Under the pieces are notes generated by a model. That model saw nothing but the letters and a program-made list of their open reading frames with translations, was not told the DNA's origin and ran no database searches. This document shows, piece by piece, positions 46,263 to 54,400 of a stretch of 64,000 nucleotides of DNA. The DNA comes from Spirometra erinaceieuropaei (taxonomy: Eukaryota; Platyhelminthes; Cestoda; Diphyllobothriidea; Diphyllobothriidae). Location of the stretch: the NCBI GenBank assembly GCA_902702965.1, contig CACRXP010000183.1, positions 633,192 to 697,191 of the forward strand, read 5' to 3'. Each line of letters starts with the position of its first letter. The stretch's first letter is position 1. The position numbers and the translations under genes are program-made.

Positions 46263-46610
46263 GTCAAGGTACCAACTAACGAGGACATTTCGGACACGCA
46301 AAGTTGGATCCGTGAATACAATGCCTTTGCAAAAAATCCCTCTTTACTCATGCAAGACTTTGACAGTAAGGAGAAAAACGCGACGGATGAGGCTGTCTGC
46401 TGCGAGTATGAAGCTCCAGGTGAGAGGGAGACAACTGGGCCGCTTGGTGCTGAGACCGTTTGCCTTTCTGAAGATCCGCTACCGTCCCCGAAACCGGCAC
46501 AGAACGTGGATGAGTCCATACCGACTGATCCAGATGATCACATTTATAGCAACTTCCTGCGCTCGCTTTTCTCACCTGGAGGCACCCCGCAGAATGATAA
46601 CTCTGAGCTG
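46263..46610 (+). CDS. GON4L: GON4L ortholog, exon 4
   Basis: Acceptor TTCGCTAG at 46262, donor GAGCTG|GTAAGC at 46610/46611, phase 0 at both ends. 116 codons beginning 'VKVPTNEDISDTQSWIREYN' and ending '...NDNSELV' if read through. It fits the GON4L segment 'DITPDMYDPNTADDEDW' before the conserved acidic block. The middle is acidic and poorly conserved ('FDSKEKNATDEA', 'NVDESIPTDPDDHIYSNFL'). Minus-strand frames over the same bases are shadows. Confidence 0.8.
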
Positions 46611-46880
46611 GTAAGCAGATGCGATCAAAATGGGCAACAGCACCGCTATATACAGTGCTAATCCACTTCACCAACGTCCCTGTCAATTAGGACTCCGGTG
46701 GGAATGGAAATACCTCACAATTAATTTTAATGGCGTGCCCAAAGCAGCTGATTTTATAATGAATATCTGCTCTCACCAACGTCTGTTACTTGTTTCCGCA
46801 CCCTCGTCCTGTGTGCGTTTTGCGTTTACTTAGGCGATCTCACTTCCTGTAAAACTGCTGTTCTCTGACCCATTCCACAG
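46611..46880 (+). other. GON4L intron 4 (270 bases)
   Basis: GTAAGC start and CATTCCACAG end. The only short internal intron besides intron 6; no inserted element. Confidence 0.8.
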
Positions 46881-47114
46881 CCGGGAGAATCCAGTCTCTT
46901 CCTCAGCCAATCCAACTTTGGGGTGCTTGCCAGCCCTGAGAATTTTCTTGTCACCTCTCCAGCTCGTCAACCTAACACCGAGCATTGGAATGCAGACGAC
47001 TTTGATGACCCAGACTTCGATGTTATGGCAGAAATAGACAATGTCTGCAGCGAAGACCTTTTCGACGAGTTGCGCAACGACAGGGCTGTCCGCGTTTCGA
47101 AGATGGAAGCCAAG
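46881..47114 (+). CDS. GON4L: GON4L ortholog, exon 5 (signature block)
   Basis: Acceptor CCACAG|CCGGGA, donor GCCAAG|GTAGGC at 47114/47115; 78 codons, phase 0. It encodes 'DDFDDPDFDVMAEIDNVCSE' and 'LRNDRAVRVSKMEAK', which align with '[20 protein letters not shown]' and 'RAVRITKKEV' of vertebrate GON4L. This is the strongest single identifier of the gene: the R-x-DRAVR-[IV]-[ST]-K block is characteristic of the family. The alignment continues without a gap into exon 6. Confidence 0.92.
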
Positions 47115-47717
47115 GTAGGCCTTTGGACCTCGAGCCTTTCCCATACTCTTTTCTTCCATCTTTTCAGAAAAACCTGACACTGACGATTAGGTCCTTGGGT
47201 TTACGTGGGTTTTCATGACAAATTAAATCTACATGACCACCTCCAGTGGCAAGCCATTTATCTCCCGTTCGCCCTGAGCCAGTTTTCTTACGAATAACGA
47301 CAAAATGCATGCTATCCTTTTATTTCCCGTAATTAATCTGGGCCTTATGCAGTAGAGCACGGAGAAACTAGGTAAGGGCCAGTCACCTGTCGAGGTAACC
47401 TCTAGAAACCAGTAGCCCTCATACCCTCAGACACAAATCTGCTAGACCATCTACTTATTCAGGTTTCGTGAAGTTGTATCATGAACTAATAACTATTACC
47501 TGCCATCAAGCACACCCCTATCTACCACTTTTACCTTATGGCGGGTTATGGCCTCCAGTAAAAGGCTGAGGGGGAGATGGCAGCTCATCTGTAGCGCATT
47601 CCTATTTTCCATCTGACATATGGAATGCGATTCACGCGATAGCTATTACAGGTACCGACGCGTACGAGCCCGCACCGGTCCAAGTATGCGAATTCCCATC
47701 CTACGGCATATATGTAT

Positions 47718-47885
47718 ATAGGTAAGATTACCGACGAAGACAAGGGAGGCTGAAATGGCCACTTCTGGCTTATTAGTCGTCATCAGCCAGTCACACCCAG
47801 GCCCAGGTTTGGAACATCCGAGGCTCGATCCGGTGCTCCTTTGGTTGTTAGTCCAACGCTCTAAACATGGAGCCATGGGCTCGTC
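47718..47885 (-). repeat. tRNA-derived SINE, minus copy
   Basis: Ends 'GGTAATCTTACCTATA'. Hammerhead degenerate: CTGATGA is kept but GAAA is GAAG. Head degenerate ('GCTCCATGTTTAGAGCG'). Confidence 0.7.
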
Positions 47886-47889
47886 CTGT

Positions 47890-48050
47890 CCCTACAAAGA
47901 CAGGTAAGACTGGGCAGTCATTTCTGACTTATTAGCCGTCGCTAGCCGGCCTTACTCAAGCCCAGATTTTTGCCGCACCTCGGCCTTGAACCCGCGTTCT
48001 TTGGCCGTCGAGCGTCATTAAGTTAAACAGGCCCGTTGCTCTGTCGGTTG
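47890..48050 (-). repeat. tRNA-derived SINE, second minus copy in tandem
   Basis: Tandem with 47718-47885 but without the linker, so the hammerhead spacing is only about 160 bases. Core degenerate (CTAGCGA). A linker-like block follows at 48050-48120. Confidence 0.6.
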
Positions 48051-48424
48051 CGACCGCGAATATTAACTTAGGTTGGAGGTGCGTTCACCGATCGGGACAA
48101 CGTATACCTGATGCTCTTTGGGCCTAATAACACTCGATGGTTAAAGAAAACAGGTTCGAGGCTCACTTTCCGCAACTCTGGGTTTGTGTAAGGTGGGATA
48201 ATGACGGCCAATAAATCAGAAGTGGCCATCCCGATCACATTTGTCTTTTTTGACATTTTCCTTCTGCATATAGATGTGTTCCACCTCCTCTCCATTCCCT
48301 CCCGCCTCACTCAGAAATCCACCATGACTTCGTGACCACCTCCCTCACACGCCAATGGTCTGTCTGTTCTGTTGCGCCAACTGGTCTAGCGTGACAATTC
48401 AACTTTCTCTCCCCGCTTTCATTC

Positions 48425-48465
48425 CGTCTGACGACGGGTTGGTATCACCAACTCGAAAATTCACG
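48425..48465 (+). ncRNA. Hammerhead-like motif, AATT type, beside PLE 1
   Basis: Plus strand: stem I CGT/ACG; CTGACGA at 48428-48434; one C; stem II GGGTTGGT/ACCAACTC (eight pairs, one wobble, loop ATC); GAAA at 48455-48458; palindrome AATT completed at 48461; C at the cleavage position. Same plan as the PLE motif at 48638 but on the opposite strand and with a different stem III palindrome. The host repeat recurs in both arms of the palindrome at 52289-52758. Confidence 0.65.
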
Positions 48466-48546
48466 AGTAAAACTCGAATTTTTGGAAGAACCTCTTTCCC
48501 TGTTCACCATATCGGCTCGCAGTGCATACCACCTCTGGTCTACAAC

Positions 48547-48562
48547 ATATATATATATATAT
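48547..48562 (+). repeat. (TA)n tract
   Basis: Sixteen bases of AT repeat between the two oppositely oriented hammerhead motifs at 48425 and 48638. The counterpart near PLE 2 is at 52790-52808. Confidence 0.85.
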
Positions 48563-48637
48563 GTATATCGCGTTCATCATCTCCCGAAGAAGACGAAGAA
48601 GTAGAGAGGGCGAATTCATGGACCATATTGTATTCGA

Positions 48638-48677
48638 ACTGACGTTTCGGAAACTTCCTCGTTTCCATCATCAGAGT
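48638..48677 (-). ncRNA. Hammerhead ribozyme at the 3' side of PLE 1
   Basis: Minus strand: stem I ACT/AGT, CTGATGA (plus 48668-48674), T, stem II GGAAAC/GTTTCC (six pairs, loop GAGGAA), GAAA, then ACGT completed, then C. Fits the short PLE hammerheads that are known to act as dimers through a palindromic stem III. The TGA in its CTGATGA is also the stop codon of the PLE endonuclease frame. Confidence 0.8.
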
Positions 48678-49501
48678 AGCGTAATTGTTGCACTTGCCGG
48701 TCTTGAGTTGTTCAGTCTTGCCGCTTGCCTCGTATTATAGCCGTGCTGGACGCACGAACTTTGACCTGCCTGTTTGCCGCTGACTGGCTTAGACCTCCCA
48801 GGGCCTGACCGCTGACAGGCCTGCGTGACCTTTGGGGTCGGCGTAATTGTGGTCAACTCAACGTGCCGCTTAGCCTCTCCCACGTCAGCCGGTGGACTGA
48901 TCGGTCGTTGCTGTTCAGGTGAGCAGCATTCAGCTTCGCGGGCGCATCGGTGAGACAGTGTTCGGCTTTGGTCACATGACCTCTGGCCCCCAATTCTGCT
49001 CTTTTCCGTGAGCGTTGACTCTCGGTCCCGCGTGCTCGCTTGCTTTACTGGTCTTGTCCGGTCTGATCCGAGCCTTGTACGAAGCGCCTGGTAGGCGGGA
49101 TGTAGATCTATAGCTCGGTTGAGTGTACCAGTCGAGGACCAACTTTCGAGCACCAGTCTGGCCATCTTCTCATTGGCTCGACCAATTACCCTCGCTTTCT
49201 CAAGGGCAAAATCGTGGTTCAGTTCTCTTATGTGGCCATAGACCAAAGACAGCTTGTCCTTGCGATTGATTGCAAGTTGGTGTTCGTGCAATCTTGTACC
49301 GAGGCGTTTGCCCGTTTCACCAACATACCTTACATTGCAATTTAGGCATGGTATGCTGTAGACCACCGCCGACTGTTCTGTTGTTGGTAGCGGGTCTTTG
49401 GGCTTCATGATTTGCTGTCTGATGGTGCATTCTGGTTTATGAGCCACGCCAATCCCAAACGGTTTCAGGATTCTTGCCGTTGCCTCTGATACGTTCTTCA
49501 C
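48671..49501 (-). CDS. PLE 1 GIY-YIG endonuclease part
   Basis: 276 codons from the first ATG; the frame is open a little further upstream ('GYPKSFIRN'). 'AVVYSIPCLNCNVRYVGETG' and 'KRLGTRLHEHQ' carry the GIY-YIG-type pattern (VYSIPC as GIY, YVGET as YIG) with the catalytic Arg and the Cys pair usual in PLEs. The nuclease nicks target DNA. The 110-residue tail after 'LRTRLGSDRT' is polar and Arg-rich. Stop codon TGA at plus 48671-48673 lies inside the hammerhead core. Separated from the reverse transcriptase by a frameshift, so this copy is likely not functional as one protein. Confidence 0.8.
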   Translation of the reverse strand: MKNVSEATARILKPFGIGVAHKPECTIRQQIMKPKDPLPTTEQSAVVYSIPCLNCNVRYVGETGKRLGTRLHEHQLAINRKDKLSLVYGHIRELNHDFALEKARVIGRANEKMARLVLESWSSTGTLNRAIDLHPAYQALRTRLGSDRTRPVKQASTRDRESTLTEKSRIGGQRSCDQSRTLSHRCAREAECCSPEQQRPISPPADVGEAKRHVELTTITPTPKVTQACQRSGPGRSKPVSGKQAGQSSCVQHGYNTRQAARLNNSRPASATITLL

Positions 49502-49625
49502 ATAGGGTATTGAGAGCCAGAACTTGGGCTTTTCTCCACTCGACCGCTCAAAATGAGGCTTTTTGAGGCAATTGCGTATGAAGGACTTCGGGTAGCCGTT
49601 GGCTTTGAAAAGGGCGTGTAAGTAA

Positions 49626-51413
49626 TTAATTCATCTCCTCCTTCCTCCCACTGTCGTCGCTACAGTGTGTTTGAACACGTTGAAAGAGAGTTCTGACACA
49701 ACTGCGTTTATGACCAACAGGGTGGTTGCTTCGGAAGTGGAGGATGCGCCTGGTATTTGTTGCCTTACGGTAAACCGTTGTCCTTATCTTCCCGTCTGTC
49801 AATCTCGTAACTTGTACGTCCAGGAAGGGCAACTGATTGTCGACTTCCTCTTCCATAGTAAACTGAATATCGGGAAAGATGGAGTTCAACAATGCCTTGA
49901 AAGCGTTCACCTCGCTCCTCTTGATTACAATGAACGTGTCGTCGACGTATCTGGCCCAGAACTTCGGGGGGTACGAGCTGAAGACCTGCTGCTCGAGTCT
50001 CTGCAAAACTGCTTCGGCAATTAGTCCAGACAGAGGCGAGCCCATCGGTGTCCCCTTCTTTTGCTCGTAGACTTGGCCGTTGAATGTAAAGAAGGTCTTA
50101 AGACACAGTTCTAGGAGCTCGATGATGTGTGCTCGTTTGAGCTGTTGGTCGGTTTCATCATACTTTTCCCGGAGAAAGCCATCAATAGTGTCGATAGCCA
50201 GCGCGGGTGGGATGGAGGTGAATAATGAGATCACGTCAAATGACACCATCACCTCATCTGCCTCCACTTCGAGATGTTTGATTCGCGTCAAGAACTCTTC
50301 AGCTGACTTCACTGTCCACTGCGAATCCTTGGTAAGGAAACAAAGTCGCTGGTACAGCCACTTTGACAGCCCAAAGGTTGGAGTACCACGTAAGGAGACG
50401 ATGGGGCGTAGCGGTACCCCCTGCTTGTGGACCTTTGGTAGGCCGTAGAAGCGCGCCATCGCGGTATCACTGGCTTTTGCGGCCAACGCCTCCCTTCTCG
50501 TAAGAGCTCCCGCCTTCCTCAGCTTGCCGATCGTATTGTTTATGCTGTTTACGAGCTTTTTAAACTCGCTGACGGTCGATGGCACATAAGCTTCCTTGTC
50601 CATCAAGAGGTTGCCTAGTTTTGTGCAGTACTCAGCCTTATCCATGACGACAGTCGAGCGCCCCTTGTCGGCGGGCAGGGTGACGATATCCTTCCTTTTT
50701 CGTATCTTCAGAAGTTCTCGATCTTCTGCTTTAGAAATCGTCATCTGGCGTTTGTGTTGGAGTAGTAAGGTCGACACTTGTTGTCGCATGGCGTTTTTGC
50801 ACTCCTCGCCTGCCTCACACTTCTGGAGCGCCGATTCAAAGGATGCAATAAAGTCTTCTGGTCGAGCATCTCTTGTGTTGAACTTCGCGTCATAGGATAG
50901 AACCGCTAGTTGTTGCTGAGTGAAACGATGAGAGGACAAGTTGTGAACCAAGGCACCGTCAGTAGAGGGCTGCTTTGACGGACTTATTTTCTCAAATTTT
51001 CCAGACAACTGGTCATCACGCAACTTGCGGTGACGCCGTGCGCTGTCCAGAATTGCCGCTTTGAGGACCTCTAGCTCGTGTGCCGTAAAGATCGACTGGC
51101 AAGTTGACGAATGATGTACAATCATCTGGCGGTACTTGTGGATGAGGGCGTGGCAGTCTCGTATCAGTACCCTGATCATTTTCTTCTTGAAGTCTGCCAT
51201 CGTCCGTCGGCAAAGGTCAGTGTTCACAGGCGGTCTATATTTGAGGCATTTCGGTAAGACGTCCTCATCAAGGCACCTGTGCAGGAATTTCAGCTGAGCG
51301 TAGGTGGAGGACTCCCGCTTCGCGAAGGTCTCCCATCTGCGTGCTGAGCGGAGGGCACACCGATCTAATGGCTTCACAAAGCAAACAAGCTCCGTATGTG
51401 TGGCAAAGGTCAC
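49626..51413 (-). CDS. PLE 1 reverse transcriptase part
   Basis: 595 uninterrupted codons. N-terminal helical region ('STYAQLKFLHRCLDEDVLP'), then 'VTLPADKGRSTVVMDKAEY', 'ARFYGLPKVHKQGVPLRPIV', 'VMVSFDVISLFTSIPPALA' (first catalytic Asp), 'KKGTPMGSPLSGLIAEAVLQ' and 'ARYVDDTFIVIKRS' (YVDD at plus 49938-49949), 'LPFLDVQVTRL' and 'TTVYRKATNTRRIL'. All catalytic residues are present. The frame then hits a stop after 'RKEEMN', near an 'AATTAATT' that looks like a four-base duplication relative to the PLE 2 copy. Confidence 0.9.
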   Translation of the reverse strand: MTFATHTELVCFVKPLDRCALRSARRWETFAKRESSTYAQLKFLHRCLDEDVLPKCLKYRPPVNTDLCRRTMADFKKKMIRVLIRDCHALIHKYRQMIVHHSSTCQSIFTAHELEVLKAAILDSARRHRKLRDDQLSGKFEKISPSKQPSTDGALVHNLSSHRFTQQQLAVLSYDAKFNTRDARPEDFIASFESALQKCEAGEECKNAMRQQVSTLLLQHKRQMTISKAEDRELLKIRKRKDIVTLPADKGRSTVVMDKAEYCTKLGNLLMDKEAYVPSTVSEFKKLVNSINNTIGKLRKAGALTRREALAAKASDTAMARFYGLPKVHKQGVPLRPIVSLRGTPTFGLSKWLYQRLCFLTKDSQWTVKSAEEFLTRIKHLEVEADEVMVSFDVISLFTSIPPALAIDTIDGFLREKYDETDQQLKRAHIIELLELCLKTFFTFNGQVYEQKKGTPMGSPLSGLIAEAVLQRLEQQVFSSYPPKFWARYVDDTFIVIKRSEVNAFKALLNSIFPDIQFTMEEEVDNQLPFLDVQVTRLTDGKIRTTVYRKATNTRRILHFRSNHPVGHKRSCVRTLFQRVQTHCSDDSGRKEEMN

Positions 51414-51501
51414 GAACAGGCAAGCATGTTTGTGTTTCTGGTCTCAGCTGCTGGTGGTCAGGGTTATGATTTTCTGACTGAAGGCAGAATAAGCCAGAAA
51501 C

Positions 51502-51557
51502 NNNNNNNNNNNNNNNNNNNNNNNNNNNNNNNNNNNNNNNNNNNNNNNNNNNNNNNN
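51502..51557. other. Assembly gap (56 N)
   Basis: Run of N. It adjoins hairpin-forming SINE sequence, so the true length may differ. Confidence 1.
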
Positions 51558-51558
51558 T

Positions 51559-51842
51559 AATGTTAGGGGGCGCTCACCAATCGTTCATACGGAACTCACT
51601 CGTTCCGTTGTGCCTTAAGGGCTCTGTCTCGAGCCCAACCACCAGCCGCGCAGCGGCGCATGATATATAGGCAGAATGATATTACCGACAAAGACAAGGG
51701 AGACTGGAATGGCCATTTCTGGCTTATTAGCCGTCGTCAGCCAGCCATACCCAAGCCCGAAGTGTGGAACACCCGAGCGTCGAACTCGCGACCTGTTGGT
51801 TTAGAAGTCAACGCCTCTATTCACCGGGCCACGAGCCCGTTG
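51559..51842 (-). repeat. tRNA-derived SINE plus linker, minus copy
   Basis: Minus strand: head 'CGTGGCCCGGTGAATAGAGG' and B-box-like GCGAGTTCGACGC, body with hammerhead, end 'ATTCTGCCTATATATCA', then the linker with GCGCCGCTGCGCGG hairpin and 'GAACGAGTGAGTTCCGTATG'. Its bases 51559-51776 form an inverted repeat with 51860-52076. Confidence 0.85.
51702..51745 (-). ncRNA. Hammerhead in SINE
   Basis: Stem I GGCTGG/CCAGTC (six pairs, one wobble), CTGACGA, stem II GGCT/AGCC with loop AATA, GAAA, palindrome ATGGCCAT, T. The closing pair of stem II is C-A instead of C-G, the only core flaw. Confidence 0.65.
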
Positions 51843-51859
51843 CTCTGTCGGTTTTCAAT

Positions 51860-52076
51860 CGGGTGTTCCACACTTCGGGCTTGGGTATGGCTGGCTGACG
51901 ACGGCTAATAAGCCAGAAATGGCCATTCCAGTCTCCCTTGTCTTTGTTTGTAATATCATTCTGCCTATATATCATGCGCCGCTGCGCGGCTGGTGGTTGG
52001 GCTCGAGAAAGAGCCCTTAAGGCACAACGGAACGAGTGAGTTCCGTATGAACGATCGGTGAGCGCCCCCTAACATT
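51860..52076 (+). repeat. SINE body and linker, plus copy (headless)
   Basis: Starts in the body ('CGGGTGTTCCACACTTCGGG'), lacks its own tRNA head, and continues through the linker into the head of the next monomer. Near-identical inverted copy of 51559-51776. Confidence 0.85.
51890..51934 (+). ncRNA. Hammerhead in SINE
   Basis: Same sequence as the minus copy at 51702: CTGACGA at 51896-51902, GAAA at 51917-51920, palindrome ATGGCCAT 51920-51927, T at 51928. Confidence 0.65.
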
Positions 52077-52283
52077 GTATATTCCCGATCGAAAACCGAC
52101 AGGGCAACGGGCTCGTGGCCCGGTGAGTAGAGGCGTTGACTTCTAAACCAGCAGGTCTCGAGTTCGAGGCTCGGGTGTTCCACACTTCGGGCTTGGGTAT
52201 GGCTGGCTGACGACGGCTAATAAGCTAGAAATGACCATTCCAGTCTCCCTTGTCTTTGTCGGTAATATCATTCTGCCTATATA
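52077..52283 (+). repeat. tRNA-derived SINE, second plus monomer
   Basis: Head 'GTGGCCCGGTGAGTAGAGGC' and B-box-like CGAGTTCGAGGC, body, end 'GGTAATATCATTCTGCCTATA' running into a (TA)n tract. In tandem with the preceding body, hammerhead spacing 311 bases. Confidence 0.85.
52201..52245 (+). ncRNA. Hammerhead in SINE, slightly decayed
   Basis: CTGACGA at 52207-52213; stem II GGCT/AGCT weakened; GAAA; ATGACCAT breaks the eight-base palindrome but keeps the two outer pairs. Confidence 0.55.
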
Positions 52284-52331
52284 TATATATATAATAAAAG
52301 GAGAAGGCTCGTCGGAAAATCGAGGTATACT

Positions 52332-52372
52332 CGTGAATTTTCAAGTCGGTTACACCAACCCGTCGTCAGACG
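52332..52372 (-). ncRNA. Hammerhead-like motif, AATT type, left arm
   Basis: Exact inverse of the right-arm motif. Confidence 0.6.
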
Positions 52373-52674
52373 AAAATGAAAAGTGTGAGGGAGATAATCC
52401 TACTGGGGAGTCAGGGGGACATCGACAAGACAGGCGTTTATGTGTGGGAGTGAAGAACGTGTTTGGATAGGTGGCGGACGTTAGGGGTGGTGTTGGGGTT
52501 TCACACATGGTTCACTCTGTGGGGGAGGTGCTGAATCCATGTGTGAAACCCCAACACCACCCCTAACGTCCGCCACCTATCCAAACACGTTCTTCACTCC
52601 CACACATAAACGCCTGTCTTGTCGATGTCCCCCTGACTCCCCAGTAGGATTATCTCCCTCACACTTTTCATTTT

Positions 52675-52715
52675 CGTCTGACGACGGGTTGGTGTAACCG
52701 ACTTGAAAATTCACG
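52675..52715 (+). ncRNA. Hammerhead-like motif, AATT type, right arm
   Basis: CGT/ACG stem I; CTGACGA at 52678-52684; stem II GGGTTGGT/ACCGACTT (eight pairs, three wobbles, loop GTA); GAAA at 52705-52708; AATT; C. More wobbles than the 48425 copy. Confidence 0.6.
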
Positions 52716-52789
52716 AGTATACCTCGATTTTCCGACGAGCCTTCTCCTTTTATTATATCGCCTCGGAATGCATACTACCTCCATTATTC

Positions 52790-52808
52790 ATATATATATA
52801 TATATATT
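52790..52808 (+). repeat. (TA)n tract
   Basis: Lies between the palindrome and a SINE-linker-like scrap (52812-52860, 'GGGCGCTCGCCGATCAG') upstream of the PLE 2 hammerhead. Confidence 0.8.
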
Positions 52809-52896
52809 ATGACAGTGGGCGCTCGCCGATCAGTTTACGGAACATGCTCGTTCCGTTGAGAAGAAGAGGCAATCTCGGGAACCATAGGTTTAATAG

Positions 52897-52936
52897 CCTG
52901 ACGTTTCAGAAGCGCACAAGCTTCCATCGTCGGAGG
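52897..52936 (-). ncRNA. Hammerhead motif at 3' side of PLE 2, core mutated
   Basis: Minus strand: stem I CCT/AGG, CCGACGA where CUGANGA is expected (U4 to C), T, stem II GGAAGC/GCTTCT (loop TTGTGC), GAAA, ACGT, C. Same 40-base size as PLE 1. The core change probably inactivates it. Confidence 0.65.
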
Positions 52937-53276
52937 TGGGTTCTGTACGGCGCCTCACAATATTTATGGGTGAGCATGCGGGAGTGTTGTCGTTCCTACT
53001 GCTACTCGTGCAGGATCTGCTGCGGGGGGAGAAGTTAATTGCTGTCGTGCTGGTCGGTTCCTTCCTCCGTCTCCTCGTCGGGTGGGCTGTGTCGGGATGG
53101 CAACGGTCATTGACCTCGTCTGCATTGCCCGCATTTGTTGCGCCTGACCCGCGTTTCTCGTAATTGTCCCCCGTTTGCATCTGCCCGTGTGCACCTCGGT
53201 GGTTGCTGGCCCGTTGCCTGTGTCTCCTTTATCGGCCTGCTGACCCCCGTCATCGGTGTTTGGGCGCGAACTGTGT

Positions 53277-54400
53277 TCACTTGGGCTTGTGCTTCTGACT
53301 TCCTGCCTTTGATTCCGTTGATTGAACCGAACTCGTAGGGCCTGGTAAGCCGTCGAGAGAATCGTGCAGCGGTTGATGGAAATTGTTACGGTGTGCCAGG
53401 CTTTCGTGCAATTCCATGGCTGTCTGGTCGGTACCTCGACCTAGGATTTCGGCGTTTGGGAAGGCGAAAGTGTGTCCAGAGGCAGCACACTGTTCCGCCA
53501 CCAGTGAGAGTTGGTCCATCCTTCTCACTGCGCTTGCGTGCTCACTCATGCGGGTTTGTAGCCGTTTTCCGGTTTCTCCAACGTAGTTCGCCTCACAGGA
53601 ACTGCACTGGACACGGTGGACGACATTCGCTGTTTCGCCTCGTGACTGAGGGGTCTTGGGTCTCATGACGAGACGTCTTATTGTCGCTTCAGGTCTGTAC
53701 GCGACGCCGATCCCCGGTGGTTGTAAGAGGCGAGCGACTGCTTCGGATACATTCTCGATATACGGTAGTGCCCGCCGCACTTTTGGTTGTTCTCTCGTTG
53801 GCCTTATAGCCTTCTTTGGTTGCCTGCTACGTTCAATGAAACTGCGAGGGTAACCGTTGGAGATGAACATCCGCCGAAGATAATGGAGTTCGGCTACTTT
53901 GTCGGCTGCCTCGCTGCAATGAGTTTCCGCCCTCTTGTAAAGAGTCCGCACACAGCTACGTCTATGGCACAACGGGTGGTTACTGTAGTAACTGAGGACC
54001 TGACGTGTGTTGGTGGCCTTTCGGTATACTGTCGTTCTTAGGCTCCCGTTGGTTTTGCGGTGGACCAGGACGTCTAGGAACGCTAGTTGCTTCTTGACTT
54101 CTGCCTCCCTTGTGAGCTGGATGTCCGGAAAAACAGAGTTCAGGATCGTGTGAAATTCGGAGACCGTCTCCCGCTTGAGGATGACGAAGGTATCATCCAC
54201 ATACCGTGCCCAAAATATTGGTCTGTAGTTTGCGAACACCGGCGTCTCTAACTTTTGAAGGACCACCTCAGCAATGAAACCAGACAGCGGCGAGCCCATT
54301 GGAGTTCCTTTGACTTGTTCATAGACCGTTGCTTCAAAGGTGAAGTAGGTCTTGAGGCAAACAATTGAGCATCTGGATGAGGTGCCCTCGTCTAAGCCTA
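53277..54400 (-). CDS. PLE 2 reverse transcriptase end and GIY-YIG endonuclease
   Basis: Reads 'EQVKGTPMGSPLSGFIAEVV', 'ARYVDDTFVILKRE' (YVDD at plus 54192-54203), 'LAFLDVLVHRKTNGSLRTTV', 'YRKATNTRQVL', then 'RMFISNGYPRSFIERS', 'VHRVQCSSCEANYVGETGKR' and 'LQTRMSEHASAV'. Here reverse transcriptase and endonuclease are fused in one frame, showing the intended layout that PLE 1 has lost. The frame's first ATG at 54494 precedes the homologous part; true homology begins near 54400. Confidence 0.85.

Larger units (their letters stand above)
48671..51413 (-). mobile_element. Penelope-like element 1
   Basis: Reverse transcriptase (51413-49626) and GIY-YIG endonuclease (49501-48671) in adjacent minus frames, with a hammerhead at the 3' side. 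PLEs combine a telomerase-like reverse transcriptase with a GIY-YIG nuclease and insert by target priming. Antisense to the GON4L intron it occupies. One frame break (near 49610) seems to be the main lesion, so this copy is relatively young. The 5' side runs into a gap at 51502. Confidence 0.9.
52289..52758. repeat. 222-bp perfect inverted repeat (palindrome)
   Basis: Arms 52289-52510 and 52537-52758 are complementary at every base I compared, separated by a 26-base loop. Each arm carries an AATT-type hammerhead motif (52332-52372 minus, 52675-52715 plus). The outer ends lie in (TA)n tracts. The right arm is homologous to 48300-48490 beside PLE 1. Perfect identity implies recent origin, gene conversion or an assembly artefact. 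Confidence 0.9.

Noticed and set aside
46490..46530. CTGAAGA followed by GAAA in GON4L exon 4
   Set aside because: No stem II pairing and the sequence is explained by coding function.
49665..51213. Plus-strand frames across the PLE 1 reverse transcriptase
   Set aside because: Antisense shadows of a 595-codon frame with full reverse transcriptase motifs.
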